The notes under the pieces are model-generated. The model made no database searches. It saw only the letters and a program-made list of their open reading frames with translations, and was not told the DNA's origin. The position numbers and the translations under genes were made by a program. Shown one piece after another: positions 22,136 to 34,892 of a DNA stretch of 64,000 bases (positions are counted from its first letter, which is position 1; each line of letters begins with the position of its first letter). Source of the stretch: Rhodeus uyekii (Eukaryota > Chordata > Actinopteri > Cypriniformes > Acheilognathidae); assembly GCA_037043235.1 (NCBI GenBank), contig JAWRVZ010000602.1, positions 62,001 through 126,000 of the forward strand. The letters run 5' to 3'.

Positions 22136-24015
22136 AATATAGCTGCTAGCAGCCATCACGGGGCCAAGCGCAAGGAGGGCATTAAATGTCATGCCGACAT
22201 GACTGGCATCATCAGACCAACGGCAGTAAGAATCTAAAGACATTTCAATATGACTTAAGTCTAAATGGCTGAAAAACCAACAATACGGTCTTTAGCAATT
22301 CGATTTAATGGTTTATCGCATTCAACCAACAGGCAGCGCTGTAACCAAATTGTAGTGTGTGGTACATTGAGAGTGTGGTGACATTGACACATGCAAAGTT
22401 TGCTTTCAATTGGGTAAACCATTGCTGACAGCACTAAAGTCATGTGTTTGTTAAACATAGCATCTTATAAGAAAAATCGAAATGGCAGATGCTCAAAATG
22501 GCCGATATGGGAAAATGTGGTATCACAGGACTCGGCATGACCAACTGGATCTAAAGACAGCAGTTTCATGATTTTTAGACAAAGCGTTCAGGAGTTATAA
22601 TCAAAAATGTCAGTTTTTTAATATCTCCTGACCACTAGGGGGCAGAGCGCCAAAACTCTGCAGGTAGCCTCAGACCATGATTGACATAACACACACCTAG
22701 TTTGGTCAGAAAAGGCTAATGCATTGCGGAGATAAAGCCTCAATTTCAATTTTGCGACCATTACGTCGGATTCTTTCGCGAGTTATTCGTAAACGGTTTG
22801 ACATATCAACTTTCTTTGGATAACTTTTTGTCATGATGGTCTGGAGATGATGTGGTTCAATTTTGGTGAAAATTGGACAAACGGTCTGGGAGGAGTTCGA
22901 AAAAGTAGGTTTTTAAAGAAAAATAACATGGCAAATCGGAGGTTTGGCCGAATATAACATATTTGGTATCTATGGTCTCGGCTTGACCCAATGAACACAT
23001 TAAGACCATTTGTTTTACAATAGGTTAACGTCATCAAAAGTTATTAGCATATTTGTAAATTTGGTTATAACTTTTGACCACAAGGTGGCGCTGCCCCCAA
23101 ACTTTTTGTGCCGTATCAAGATTAGGTGCCGAAGACACATATTGAGTTTCGTAACGATACGCCAATCCATTTGTTAAATATAGCAATTTATGACAATATT
23201 CAAAATGGCCGACGCTCTAAATGGCCGATATGGGAAAATTTGGTATCGCACGACTCGGCATGATGCACTGAATCTAACGAGACCAGTTTTATGATTTTTG
23301 GCCAAAGGGTTCAGGAGTTGTAAGGAAAAATGTCACTTTTTCATATCTCCTGACCACTAGGGGGCAGAGCGCCAAAACTCTGCAGGTAGCCTCAAACCAT
23401 GATTGACATAACACACACCTAGTTTGGTCAGAAAAGGCTAATGCATTGGGGAGATAAAGCCTCAATTTCATTTTGGCGACTTTTACCTCAGATTCTTTCA
23501 CGAGTTATTCGTAAACGGTTTGACGAATCAACTTTGTTTATATATCGTTTTGTCAACATTGTCAGGAGATGATGTGGTTCAATTTTCGTGAACATCGGAC
23601 GAACGGCCTAGGAGGAGTTCGACAAAGTAGGTTTTTCATAAAATTCAAAATGGCGGGAAAATTTTCATGACGGAAAATGACGTCATAGGGTGCAATCGAA
23701 TCGTCTTGAGCCAAGGAATCAGTGGACAAAAGAATTTTGTTTCTAGGACATACGGTTCAAAAGTTATTTACGTAAACGTGAGTGCAACTTTGGACAGTTG
23801 GTGGCGGTAGAGAGATTGAGTTAGAGACTTCAATTTTGCTATGGTCAATGATTAGACTCTCCTTTATGAGTGTGCCAACTTTTTTTCATTTTCCCGCTTA
23901 CGGTTCTATGGGCTGTCATAGACTTCAATGGCAGAAGAAGAATAATAATAATAATAATAATAAGAACCGGAACAAAAACAATAGGTGCCTCCGCACCTTC
24001 GGTGCTTGGCCCCTA
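22136..24015 (+). repeat. F1 unit 15, long A type, one tail
   Basis: Sites are D 22632, M3 23078 (CpG intact), D 23354, CRE 23678 and M5 23798 (GGTGGCGGTAG). The 5' half, with ATGGCAAATCGGAGG near 22929, recurs in units 25 and 37. Confidence 0.9.
23962..24013 (+). repeat. F1 tail, single
   Basis: Common CCGGAACAAAAACAAT lead after an AAT run of about eight triplets. The hairpin is intact. Confidence 0.9.
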
Positions 24016-25833
24016 AATATAGCTGCTAGCAGCCATCACGGGGCCAAGCGCAAGGAGGGCATTAAATGTCATGCCGACATGGCTGGCAGCATCAGACCAA
24101 CGGCAGTAAGCATCTAAAGACATTTCAATATGACTAAATGGCTGAAAAATCAACAATACGGTCTTTAGTAATTTGATTTAATGGTTTATCACATTCAACC
24201 AACAGGCAGCGCTGTAACCAAATTGTAGTGTCAATTCATGTGGTACATTGAGAGTGTGGTGACATTGACACATGCAAAGTTTGCTTTCAATTGGGTAAAC
24301 CATTGCTGACAGAGCACTAAAGTCATGTGTTTGTTAAACATAGCATCTTATAAGAAAAATCGAAATGGCAGACGCTCAAAATGGCCGATATGGGAAAATT
24401 TGGTATCACAGGACTCGGCATGACCCACTGGATCTAAAGACAGCAGTTTCATGATTTTTAGACAAAGCGTTCAGGAGTTATAATAAAAAATGTCAGTTTT
24501 TTAATATCTCCTGACCACTAGGGGGCAGAGCGCCAAAACTCTGCAGGTAGCCTCAGACCATGATTGACATAACACACACCTAGTTTGGTCAGAAAACGCT
24601 AATGCGTTGCGGAGATAAAGCCTCAATTTCATTATTGCGACCATTACGTCGGATTCTTTCGCGAGTTATTCGTAAACGGTTTGACATATCAACTTTCTTT
24701 GGATAACTTTTTGTCATGATGGTCTGGAGATGATGTGGTTTAATTTTGGTGAAAATTGGACAAACGGTCTGGGAGGAGTTCGAAAAAGTAGGTTTTTAAA
24801 AAAAAACAACATGGTGGACAAGAAGTTTGGCCGACTATGACAAATTTGGTATCTATGTTCTCAGTTTGACCCAAGGAACGTATAAAGATAATTTGTTTTG
24901 CCATAGGTTAACGCACTCAAAAGTTATTAGCATATTTGTAAATTTGGTTATAATTTTTTACCACAAGGGGGTGCTGCCTCGAAACTTTTTGAGTCGTATC
25001 AAGGTTAGGTGCCGAAGACACATATTGAGTTTCGTAACGATACGCCAATATCTTTGTTAAATATAGCAATTTATGACAATATTCAAAATGGCCGACGCTC
25101 AAAATGGCCGATATGGGAAAATTTGGTATCACACGACTCGGCATGATGCACTGAATCTAAAGAGACCAGTTTTATTATTTTTGGCCAAAGCGTTCAGAAG
25201 TTATAAGCAAATATTTAACTTTTTCATATCTCCTGACCACTAGGGGGCACAGCGCCAAAACTCTGCAGGTAGCCTCAGATCATGATTGACATAACACACA
25301 CCTAGTTTGGTCAGAAAACGCTAATGCGTTGCGGAGATAAAGCCTCAATTTCATTTTTGCGACCATTACGTTGGATTCTTTCGCGAGTTATTCGTAAACG
25401 GTTTGACATATCAACTTTCTTTGGATAACTTTTTGTCCACATTGTCTGGAGATGATGTGGTTCAATTTTCGTTGAAATCGGAAAAACGGCCTAGGAGGAG
25501 TTCGAAAAAGTAGGTTTTTCATAAAATTCAAAATGGCGGGAAAAATTTCATGACGGAAAATGACGTCATAGGGTGCAATCGAATCGTCTTGAGCCAAGGA
25601 ATCAGTGGACATAAGAATTTTGTTTCTAGGTCATACGGTTCAAAAGTTATTAGCATAAACGTTAGTTCAACTTTGGACAGTTGGTGGCGCTAGAGATATT
25701 GAGTTAGAGACTTCAATTTTGCTATGGTCAATGATTGGACTGTCCTTTATGAGTGTGCCAACTTTTTTTCATTTTCCCGCTTACGGTTCTATGGGCTGTC
25801 ATAGACTCCCATGGCGGAAGAAGATGAAGAATA
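24016..25833 (+). repeat. F1 unit 16, long A type, no tail
   Basis: Sites are D 24515, M3 24961 (AAGGGGGTGCTG, preceded by TTTTTA, not TTTTGA), D 25237, CRE 25561 and M5 25681. The microsatellite has collapsed to GAAGATGAAGAATAAAT. Confidence 0.9.
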
Positions 25834-27792
25834 AATATAGCTGCTAGCAGCCATCACGGGGCCAAGCGCAAGGAGGGCATTAAATGTCATGCCGACATGG
25901 CTGGCATCATCAGACCAACGGCAATAAGAATCTAAAGACATTTCAATATGACAAGTCTAAATGGCTGAAAAATCAACAATACGGTCTTTAGTAATTTGAT
26001 TTAATGGTTTATCACGTTCGACCAACAGGCAGCGCTGTAACCAAATTGTAGTGTCAATTCATGTGGTACATTGAGAGTGTGGTGACATTGACACATGCAG
26101 AGTTTGCTTTCAATTGGGTAAACCATTGCTGACAGAGCACTAAAGTCATGTGTTTGTTAAACATAGCATCTTATAAGAAAAATCGAAATGGCAGACGCTC
26201 AAAATGGCCGATATGGGAAAATTTGGTATCACAGGGCTCGGCATGTCCCACTGGATCCAAAGACAGCAGTTTCATGATTTTTAGACAAAGCGTTCAGGAG
26301 TTATAATCAAAAATGTCAGTTTTTAAATATCTCCTGACCACTAGGGGGCAGAGCGCCAAAACTCTGCAGGTAGCCTCAGACCGTGATTGACATAACACAC
26401 ACCAAGTTTGGTCAGAAAACGCTAATGCGTTGCGGAGATAAAGCCTCAATTTAATTTTTGCGACCATTACGTCGGATTCTTTCGCGAGTTATTCGTAAAC
26501 GGTTTGACATATCAACTTTCTTTGGATAACTTTTTGTCAGCATGGTCTAGAGATGATGTGGTTTAATTTTGGTGAAAATTGGACAAACGGTTTGGGAGGA
26601 GTTTGAAAAAGTAGGTTTTTAAAGAAAAACAACATGGTGGACAAGAAGTTTGGCCGACTATGACAAATTTGGTATCTGTGTTCTCGGTTTGACCCAAGGA
26701 ACGTATAAAGATAATTTGTTTTACCATAGGTTAATGCACTCAAAAGTTATTAGCATATTTGTAAATTTGGTTATAATTTTTGACCACAAGGGGGTGCTGC
26801 CTCGAAACTTTTTGAGTCGTATCAAGGTTAGGTGCCGAAGACACATATTGAGTTTCGTAACGATACGCCAATATCTTTGTTAAATATAGCAATTTATGAC
26901 AATATTCAAAATGGCCGACACTCAAAATGGCCGATATGGGAAAATTTGGTATCGCACGACTCGGCATGATGCACTGAATCTAAAGAGACCAGTTTTATTA
27001 TTTTTGGCCAAAGCGTTCAGAAGTTATAAGCAAATATTTAACTTTTTCATATCTCCTGACCACTAGGGGGCACAGCGCCAAAACTCTGCAGGTAGCCTCA
27101 GACCATGATTGACATAACACACACCTAGTTTGGTCAGAAAACTCTAATGCGTTGCGGAGATAAAGCCTCAATTTCATTTTTGCGACCATTACCTCGGATT
27201 CTTTCGCAAGTTATTCGTAAACGGTTTGACATATCAACTTTCTTTGGATAACTTTTTGTCCACATTGTCTGGAGATGATGTGGTTCAATTTTCGTGAAAA
27301 TCGGACCAACGGCCTAGGAGGAGTTCGAAAAAGTAGGTTTTTCGTAAAATTCAAAATGGCGGGAAAATTTTCATGACGGAAAATGACGTCATAGGGTGCA
27401 ATCGAATCGTCTTGAGCCAAGGAATCAGTGGACGAAAGAATTTTGTTTCTAGGACATACGGTTCAAGAGTTATTTACGTAAACGTGAGTGCAACTTTGGA
27501 CAGTTGGTGGCGCTAGAGACATTGAGTTAGAGACTTCAAATTTGCTATGGTCAATGATTGGCTTGTCCTCTATCAGTGTGCCAAATTTTATCATTTTCCC
27601 GCAAACGGTTCTATGGCCTTACATAGACTTCCATGGCGGAAGAAGAAGAAGAAGAAGAAGAAGATGAATAATAATAATAAAGAACCGGAACGGAAACAAT
27701 AGGTGCCTCCGCACCTTCGGTGCTTGGCCCCTAATAATAAGAACCGGAACAAAAACAATAGGTGCCTCCGCACCTTCGGTGCTTGGCCCCTA
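25834..27792 (+). repeat. F1 unit 17, long A type, two tails
   Basis: Sites are D 26338, M3 26784, D 27060, CRE 27384 and M5 27504. It is a near-identical twin of unit 24, 9059 bp downstream. A GAA run precedes the AAT run and tails. Unit 24 lacks these tails. Confidence 0.92.
27680..27790 (+). repeat. F1 tail cluster, two copies
   Basis: The first lead is CCGGAACGGAAACAAT, otherwise seen only after unit 25. The second is the common lead. Confidence 0.9.
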
Positions 27793-28884
27793 AATATAGC
27801 TGCTAGCAGCCATCACGGGGCCAAGCGCAAGGAGGGCATTAAATGTCATGCCGACATGACTGGCATCATCAGACCAACGGCAGTAAAAATCTAAAGACAT
27901 TTCAATATGACTTAAGTCTAAATGGCTGAAAAACCAACAATACGGTCTTTAGCAATTCGATTTAATGGTTTATCGCATTCAACCAACAGGCAGCGCTGTA
28001 ACCAAATTGTAGTGTGTGGTACATTGAGAGTGTGGTGACATTGACACATGCAAAGTTTGCTTTCAATTGGGTAAACCATTGCTGACAGCACTAAAGTCAT
28101 GTGTTTGTTAAACATAGCATCTTATAAGAAAAATCGAAATGGCAGACGCTCAAAATGGCCGATATGGGAATATTTGGTATCACAGGACTCGGCATGACCC
28201 ACTGGATCTAAAGAGACCAGTTTCATGATTTTTGGCCAAAGGGTTCAGAAGTTATAAGCAAAAAAGTCAGTTTTTGATAACTCCTGACCACTAGGGGGCA
28301 CAGCGCCAAAACTCTGCAGGTAGCCTCAAACCATGATTGACATAACACACACCTAGTTTGGTCAGAAAAGGCTAATGCATTGGGGAGATAAAGCCTCAAT
28401 TTCATTTTGGCGACTTTTACCTCAGATTCTTTCACGAGTTATTCGTAAACGGTTTGACGAATCAACTTTCTTTATATATCGTTTTGTCCACATTGTCGGG
28501 AGATGATGTGGTTCAATTTTCGTGAACATCGGACGAACGGCCTAGGAGGAGTTCGACAAAGTAGGTTTTTCATAAAATTCAAAATGGCGGGAAAATTTTC
28601 ATGACGGAAAATGACGTCATAGGGTGCAATCGAATCGTCTTGAGCCAAGGAATCAGTGGACAAAAGAATTTTGTTTCTAGGACATACGGTTCAAAAGTTA
28701 TTTACGTAAACGTGAGTGCAACTTTGGACAGTTGGTGGCGCTAGAGAGATTGAGTTAGAGACTTCAATTTTGCTATGGTCAATGATTGGACTCTCCTTTA
28801 TGAGTGTGCCAACTTTTTTTCATTTTCCCGCTTACGGTTCTATGGGCTGTCATAGACTTCAATGGCAGAAGAAGAATAATAATA
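27793..28884 (+). repeat. F1 unit 18, short A type, no tail
   Basis: Sites are D 28288, CRE 28612 and M5 28732. It belongs to the group of units 14, 31 and 41. The spacing GACAGCACTAAAG near 28083 lacks two bases found in most units and shared with units 15 and 25. Confidence 0.9.
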
Positions 28885-29607
28885 AATATAGCTGCTAGCA
28901 GCCATCACGGGGCCAAGCGCAAGGAGGGCATTAAATGTCATGCCGACATGGCTGGCATCATCAGACCAACGGCAGTAAGAATCTAAAGACATTTCAATAT
29001 GACTTAAGTCTAAATGGCTGAAAAATCAACAATACGGTCTTTAGTAATTCGATTTAATGGTTTATCACGTTCAACCAACAGGCAGCGCTGTAACCAAATT
29101 GTAGTGTCAATTCATGTGGTACATTGAGAGTGTGGTGACATTGACACATGCAAAGTTTGCTTTCAATTGGGTAAACCATTGCTGACAGAGCACTAAAGTC
29201 ATGTGTTTGTTAACATTGTCTGGAGATGATATGGTTCAATTTTCGTGAACATCGGACAAACGGCCTAGGAGGAGTTCGAAAAAGTAGGTTTTTCATAAAA
29301 TTCAAAATGGCTGGAAAATTTTCATGACGGAAAATGACGTCATAGGGTGCAATCGAATCGTCTTGAGCCAAGGAATCAGTGGACGAAAGAATTTTGTTTC
29401 TAGGACATACGGTTCAAAAGTTATTTACGTAAACGTGAGTGCAACTTTGGACAGTTGGTGGCGCTATAGAGATTGAGTTAGAGACTTCAATTTTGCTATG
29501 GTCAAAGATTGGACTGTCCTTTATGAGTGTGCCAACTTTTTTTCATTTTCCCGCTTACGGTTCTATGGGCTGTCATAGACTTCAATGGCAGAAGAAGAAT
29601 AATAATA
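28885..29607 (+). repeat. F1 unit 19, minimal deletion derivative
   Basis: At 723 bp this is the shortest unit. The D block is gone: TGTTTGTTAA (about 29,213) is joined directly to CATTGTCTGGAG. Against unit 32 about 380 bp is missing, with at most one or two bases of junction homology. CRE 29335 and M5 29455 remain. The 3' part closely matches the end of unit 32. Confidence 0.92.
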
Positions 29608-30762
29608 AATATAGCTGCTAGCAGCCATCACGGGGCCAAGCGCAAGGAGGGCATTAAATGTCATGCCGACATGACTGGCATCATCAGATCAACGGCAGTA
29701 AAAATCTAAAGACATTTCAATATGGCTTAAGTCTAAATGGCTGAAAAACCAACAATACGGTCTTTAGCAATTCGATTTAATGGTTTATCGCATTCAACCA
29801 ACAGGCAGCGCTGTAACCAAATTGTAGTGTGTGGTACATTGAGAGTGTGGTGACATTGACACATGCAAAGTTTGCTTTCAATTGGGTAAACCATTGCTGA
29901 CAGAGCACTAAAGTCAAGTGTTTGTTAAACATAGCATCTTATAAGAAAAATCGAAATGGCAGACGCTCAAAATGGCCGATATGGGAATATTTGGTATCAC
30001 AGGACTCGGCATGACCCACTGGATCTAAAGAGACCAGTTTCATGATTTTTGGCCAAAGGGTTCAGAAGTTATAAGCACAAAAGTCAGTTTTTCATAACTC
30101 CTGACCACTAGGGGGCACAGCGCCAAAACTCTGCAGGTAGCCTCAAACCATGATTGACATAATACACACCTAGTTTGGTCAGAAAAGGCTAATGCATTGC
30201 GGAGATAAAGCCTCAAATTCATTTTGGCGACTTTTACCTCGGATTCTTTCGCGAGTTATTCGTAAACAGTTTGACGAATAAACTTTCTTTATATACCGTT
30301 TTGTCCACATTGTCTGGAGATGATGTGGTTCAATTTTCGTGAAAATCGGACGAACGGCCTAGGAGGAGTTCGAAAAAGTAGGTTTTTCATAAAATTCAAA
30401 ATGGCGGGAAAATTTTCATGACGGAAAATGACGTCATAGGGTGCATTCGAATCGTCTTGAGCCAAGGAATCAGTGGACAAAAGAATTTTGTTTCTAGGAC
30501 ATACGGTTCAAAAGTTATTTACATAAACGTGAGTGCAACTTTGGACAGTTGGTGGCGCAATAGAGATTGAGTTAGAGACTTCAATTTTGCTATGGTCAAT
30601 GATTGGACTGTCCTTTATGAGTGTGCCAACTTTTTTTCATTTTCCCGCTTACGGTTCTATGGGCTGTCATAGACTTCAATGGCAGAAGAAGAATAATAAT
30701 AATAATAATAAGAACCGGAACAAAAACAATAGGTGCCTCCGCACCTTCGGTGCTTGGCCCCT
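29608..30762 (+). repeat. F1 unit 20, short A type, one tail
   Basis: Sites are D 30105, CRE 30429 and M5 30549 (GGTGGCGCAATAG). The body is a twin of unit 29, 14,071 bp downstream, but unit 29 has no tail. Confidence 0.92.
30710..30761 (+). repeat. F1 tail, single
   Basis: Common lead and intact hairpin. It is followed by a head missing two bases (AAATAGCTGC). Confidence 0.9.
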
Positions 30763-31873
30763 AAATAGCTGCTAGCAGCCATCACGGGGCCAAGCGCAAG
30801 GAGGGCATTAAATGTCATGCCGACATGGCTGGCATCATCAGACCAATGGCAGTAAGAATCTAAAGACATTTCAATATGACTTAAGTCTAAATGGCTGAAA
30901 AATCAACAATACGGTCTTTAGTAATTCGATTTAATGGTTTATCACATTCAACCAGCAGGCAGCGCTGTAACCAAATTGTAGTGTCAATTCATGTGGTACA
31001 TTGAGAGTGTGGTGACATTGACACATGCAAAGTTTGCTTTCAATTGGGTAAACCATTGCTGACAGAGCACTAAAGTCATGTGTTTGTTAAACATAGAATC
31101 TTATAAGAAAAATCGAAATGGCAGACGCTCAAAATGGCCGATATGGGAAAATTTGGTATCACAGGACTCGGCATGACCCATTGGATCTAAAGAGACCAGT
31201 TTCATGATTTTTGGCCAAAGGGTTCAGGAGTTATAAGCAAAAAAGTCAGTTTTTTAATATCTCCTGACCACTAGGGGGCAGAGCGCCAAAACTCTGCAGG
31301 TAGCCTCAAACCATGATTGACATAACACACACCTAGTTTGGTCAGAAAAGGCTAATGCATTGGGGAGATAAAGCCTCAATTTCATTTTGGCGACTTTTAC
31401 CTCAGATTCTTTCACGAGTTATTCGTAAACGGTTTGACGAATCAACTTTGTTTATATATCGTTTTGTCAACATTGTCAGGAGATGATGTGGTTCAATTTT
31501 CGTGAACATCGGACGAACGGCCTAGGAGGAGTTCGACAAAGTAGGTTTTTCATAAAATTCAAAATGGCGGGAAAATTTTCATGACGGAAAATGACGTCAT
31601 AGGGTGCAATCGAATCGTCTTGAGCCAAGGAATCAGTGGACAAAAGAATTTTGTTTCTAGGACATACGGTTCAAAAGTTATTTACGTAAACGTGAGTGCA
31701 ACTTTGGACAGTTGGTGGCGGTAGAGAGATTGAGTTAGAGACTTCAATTTTGCTATGGTCAATGATTAGACTCTCCTTTATGAGTGTGCCAACTTTTTTT
31801 CATTTTCCCGCTTACGGTTCTATGGGCTGTCATAGACTTCAATGGCAGAAGAAGAATAATAATAATAATAATA
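30763..31873 (+). repeat. F1 unit 21, short A type with shortened head
   Basis: The head reads AAATAGCTGC, lacking AT from AATATAGC. Sites are D 31268, CRE 31592 and M5 31712 (GGTGGCGGTAG). The only other head of this form is unit 38, exactly 24,508 bp away, with shared private changes (CCAGCAGGCAGCG, CATAGAATC). Confidence 0.9.
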
Positions 31874-33062
31874 AATATAGCTGCTAGCAGCCATCACGGG
31901 GCCAAGCGCAAGGAGGGCATTAAATGTCATGCCGACATGGCTGGCATCATCAGACCAACGGCAGTAAGAATCTAAAGACATTTCAATATGACTTAAGTCT
32001 AAATGGCTGAAAAATCAACAATACGGTCTTTAGTAGTTCGATTTAATGGTTTATCACGTTCGACCAACAGGCAGCGCTGTAACCAAATTGTAGTGTCAAT
32101 TCATGTGGTACATTGGGTAAATTGGGTAAACCATGGCTGACAGAGCACTAAAGTCATGTGTTTGTTAAACATAGCATCTTATAAGAAAAATCGAAATGGC
32201 AGACGCTCAAAATGCCCGATATGGGAATATTTGCTATCACAGGACTCGGCATGACCCACTGGATCTAAAGAGACCAGTTTCATGATTTTTGGCCAAAGGG
32301 TTCAGAAGTTATAAGCAAAAAAGTCAGTTTTTGATAACTCCTGACCACTAGGGGGCACAGCGCCAAAACTCTGCAGGTAGCCTCAAACCATGATTGACAT
32401 AACACACACCTAGTTTGGTCAGAAAAGGCTAATGCATTGGGGAGATAAAGCCTCAATTTCATTTTGGCGACTTTTACCTCAGATTCTTTCGCGAGTTATT
32501 CGTAAACGGTTTGACGAATCAACTTTCTTTATATATCGTTTTGTCCACATTGTCGGGAGATGATGTGGTTCAATTTTCGTGAACATCGGACGAACGGCCT
32601 AGGAGGAGTTCGACAAAGTAGGTTTTTCATAAAATTCAAAATGGCGGGAAAATCTTCATGACGGAAAATGACGTCATAGGGTGCAATCGAATCGTCTTGA
32701 GCCAAGGAATCAGTGGACAAAAGAATTTTGTTTCTAGGACATACGGTTCAAAAGTTATTTACGTAAACGTGAGTGCAACTTTGGACAGTTGGTGGCGCTA
32801 GAGAGATTGAGTTAGAGACTTCAATTTTGCTATGGTCAATGATTGGACTCTCCTTTATCAGTGTGCCAACTTTTTTTCATTTTCCCGCTTACGGTTCTAT
32901 GGGCTGTCATAGACTTCAATGGCAGAAGAAGAATAATAATAATAATAATAATAAGAACCGGAACAAAAACAATAGGTGCCTCCGCACCTTCGGTGCTTGG
33001 CCCCTAATAAGAACCGGAACAAAAACAATAGGTGCCTCCGCACCTTCGGTGCTTGGCCCCTA
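31874..33062 (+). repeat. F1 unit 22, short A type, two tails
   Basis: Sites are D 32345, CRE 32669 and M5 32789. A private rearrangement near 32,110 reads TACATTGGGTAAATTGGG and removes about 35 bp. It also has AATGCCCGATATGG where other units have GGCC. Both marks are shared only with unit 35. Confidence 0.92.
32953..33060 (+). repeat. F1 tail cluster, two copies
   Basis: Both tails have the common lead. The spacer between them is only TAAT. Twin unit 35 carries three tails. Confidence 0.9.
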
Positions 33063-34892
33063 AATATAGCTGCTAGCAGCCATCACGGGGCCAAGCGCAA
33101 GGAGGGCATTAAATGTCATGCCGACATGGCTGGCATCATCAGACCAACGGCAGTAAGAATCTAAAGACACTTCAATATGACTTAAGTCTAAATGGCTGAA
33201 AAATCAACAACACGGTCTTTAGTAATTCGATTTAATGGTTTATCACGTTCAACCAACAGGCAGCGCTGTAATCAAATTGTAGTGTCAATTCATGTGGTAC
33301 ATTGAGAGTGTGGTGACATTGACACATGCAAAGTTTGCTTTCAATTGGGTAAACCATTGCTGACAGAGCACTAAAGTCATGTGTTTGTTAAACATAGCAT
33401 CTTATAAGAAAAATCGAAATGGCAGACGCTCAAAATGGCCGATATGGGAAAATTTGGTATCACAGGGCTCGGCATGACCCACTGGATCTAAAGACAGCAG
33501 TTTCATGATTTTTAGACAAAGCGTTCAGGAGTTATAATCAAAAATGTCAGTTTTTTAATATCTCCTGACCACTAGGGGGCAGAGCGCCAAAACTCTGCAG
33601 GTAGCCTCAGACCATGATTGACATAACACACACCTAGTTTGGTCAGAAAACACTAATGCGTTGCGGAGATAAAGCCTCAATTTCATTTTTGCGACCATTA
33701 CGTCGGATTCTTTCGCGAGTTATTCGTAAACGGTTTGACATATCAACTTTCTTTGGATAACTTTTTGTCATGATGGTCTGGAGATGATGTGGTTTAATTT
33801 TGGTGAAAATTGGACAAACGGTCTGGGAGGAGTTCGAAAAAGTAGGTTTTTAAAGAAAAACAACATGGTGGACAAGAAGTTTGGCCGACTATGACAAATT
33901 TGGTATCTGTGTTCTTGGTTTGACCCAAGGAACGTATAAAGATAATTTGTTTTACCATAGGTTAACGCACTCAAAAGTTATTAGCATATTTGTAAATTTG
34001 TTTATAACTTTTGACCACAAGGTGGTGCTGCCTCGAAACTTTTTGTGTTGTATCAGGCCCTGGTGCCGAAGACACATCTCGAGTTTCGTAACGATACGCC
34101 AATGTGTTTGTTAAATATAGCAATTTATGACAATATTCAAAATGGCCGACGCTCAAAATGGCCGATATGGAAAAATTTGGTATCGCACGACTCGGCATGA
34201 TGCACTGAATCTAAAGAGACCAGTTTTATTATTTTTGGCCAAAGCGTTCAGAAGTTATAAGCAAATATTTAACTTTTTCATATCTCCTGACCACTAGGGG
34301 GCACAGCGCCAAAACTCTGCAGGTAGCCTCAGACCATGATTGACATAACACCCACCTAGTTTGGTCAGAAAACGCTAATGCGTTGCGGAGATAAAGCCTC
34401 AGTTTCATTTTTGCGACCATTACGTCGGATTCTTTCGCGAGTTATTCGAAAACGGTTTGACATATCAACTTTCTTTGGATAACTTTTTGTCAACATCGTC
34501 TGGAGATGATGTGGTTCAATTTTCGTGAAAATCGGACAAACGGCCTAGGAGGAGTTCGAAAAAGTAGGTTTTTCATAAAATTCAAAATGGCGGGAAAATT
34601 TTCATGACGGAAAATGACGTCATAGGGTGCAATCGAATCGTCTTGAGCCAAGGAATCAGTGGACATAAGAATTTTGTTTCTAGGTCATACGGTTCAAAAG
34701 TTATTAGCATAAACGTTAGTTCAACTTTGGACAGTTGGTGGCGCTAGAGATTTTGAGTTAGAGACTTCAAATTTGTTATGGTCAATGATTGGACTGTCCT
34801 TAATGAGTGTGCCAACTTTCATCATTTTCCCGCATACGGTTCTATGGCCTGCCATAGACTCCCATGGCGGAAGAAGAAGAAGATGAAGAATA
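33063..34892 (+). repeat. F1 unit 23, long A type with C-like tract, no tail
   Basis: Sites are D 33569, M3 34015 (GGTGGTGCTG), D 34291, CRE 34615 and M5 34735. Between about 33,995 and 34,115 the text follows C units (TTTTTGTGTTGTATCAGGCC) and on both sides it follows A units. This looks like a short gene-conversion tract. Confidence 0.88.
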
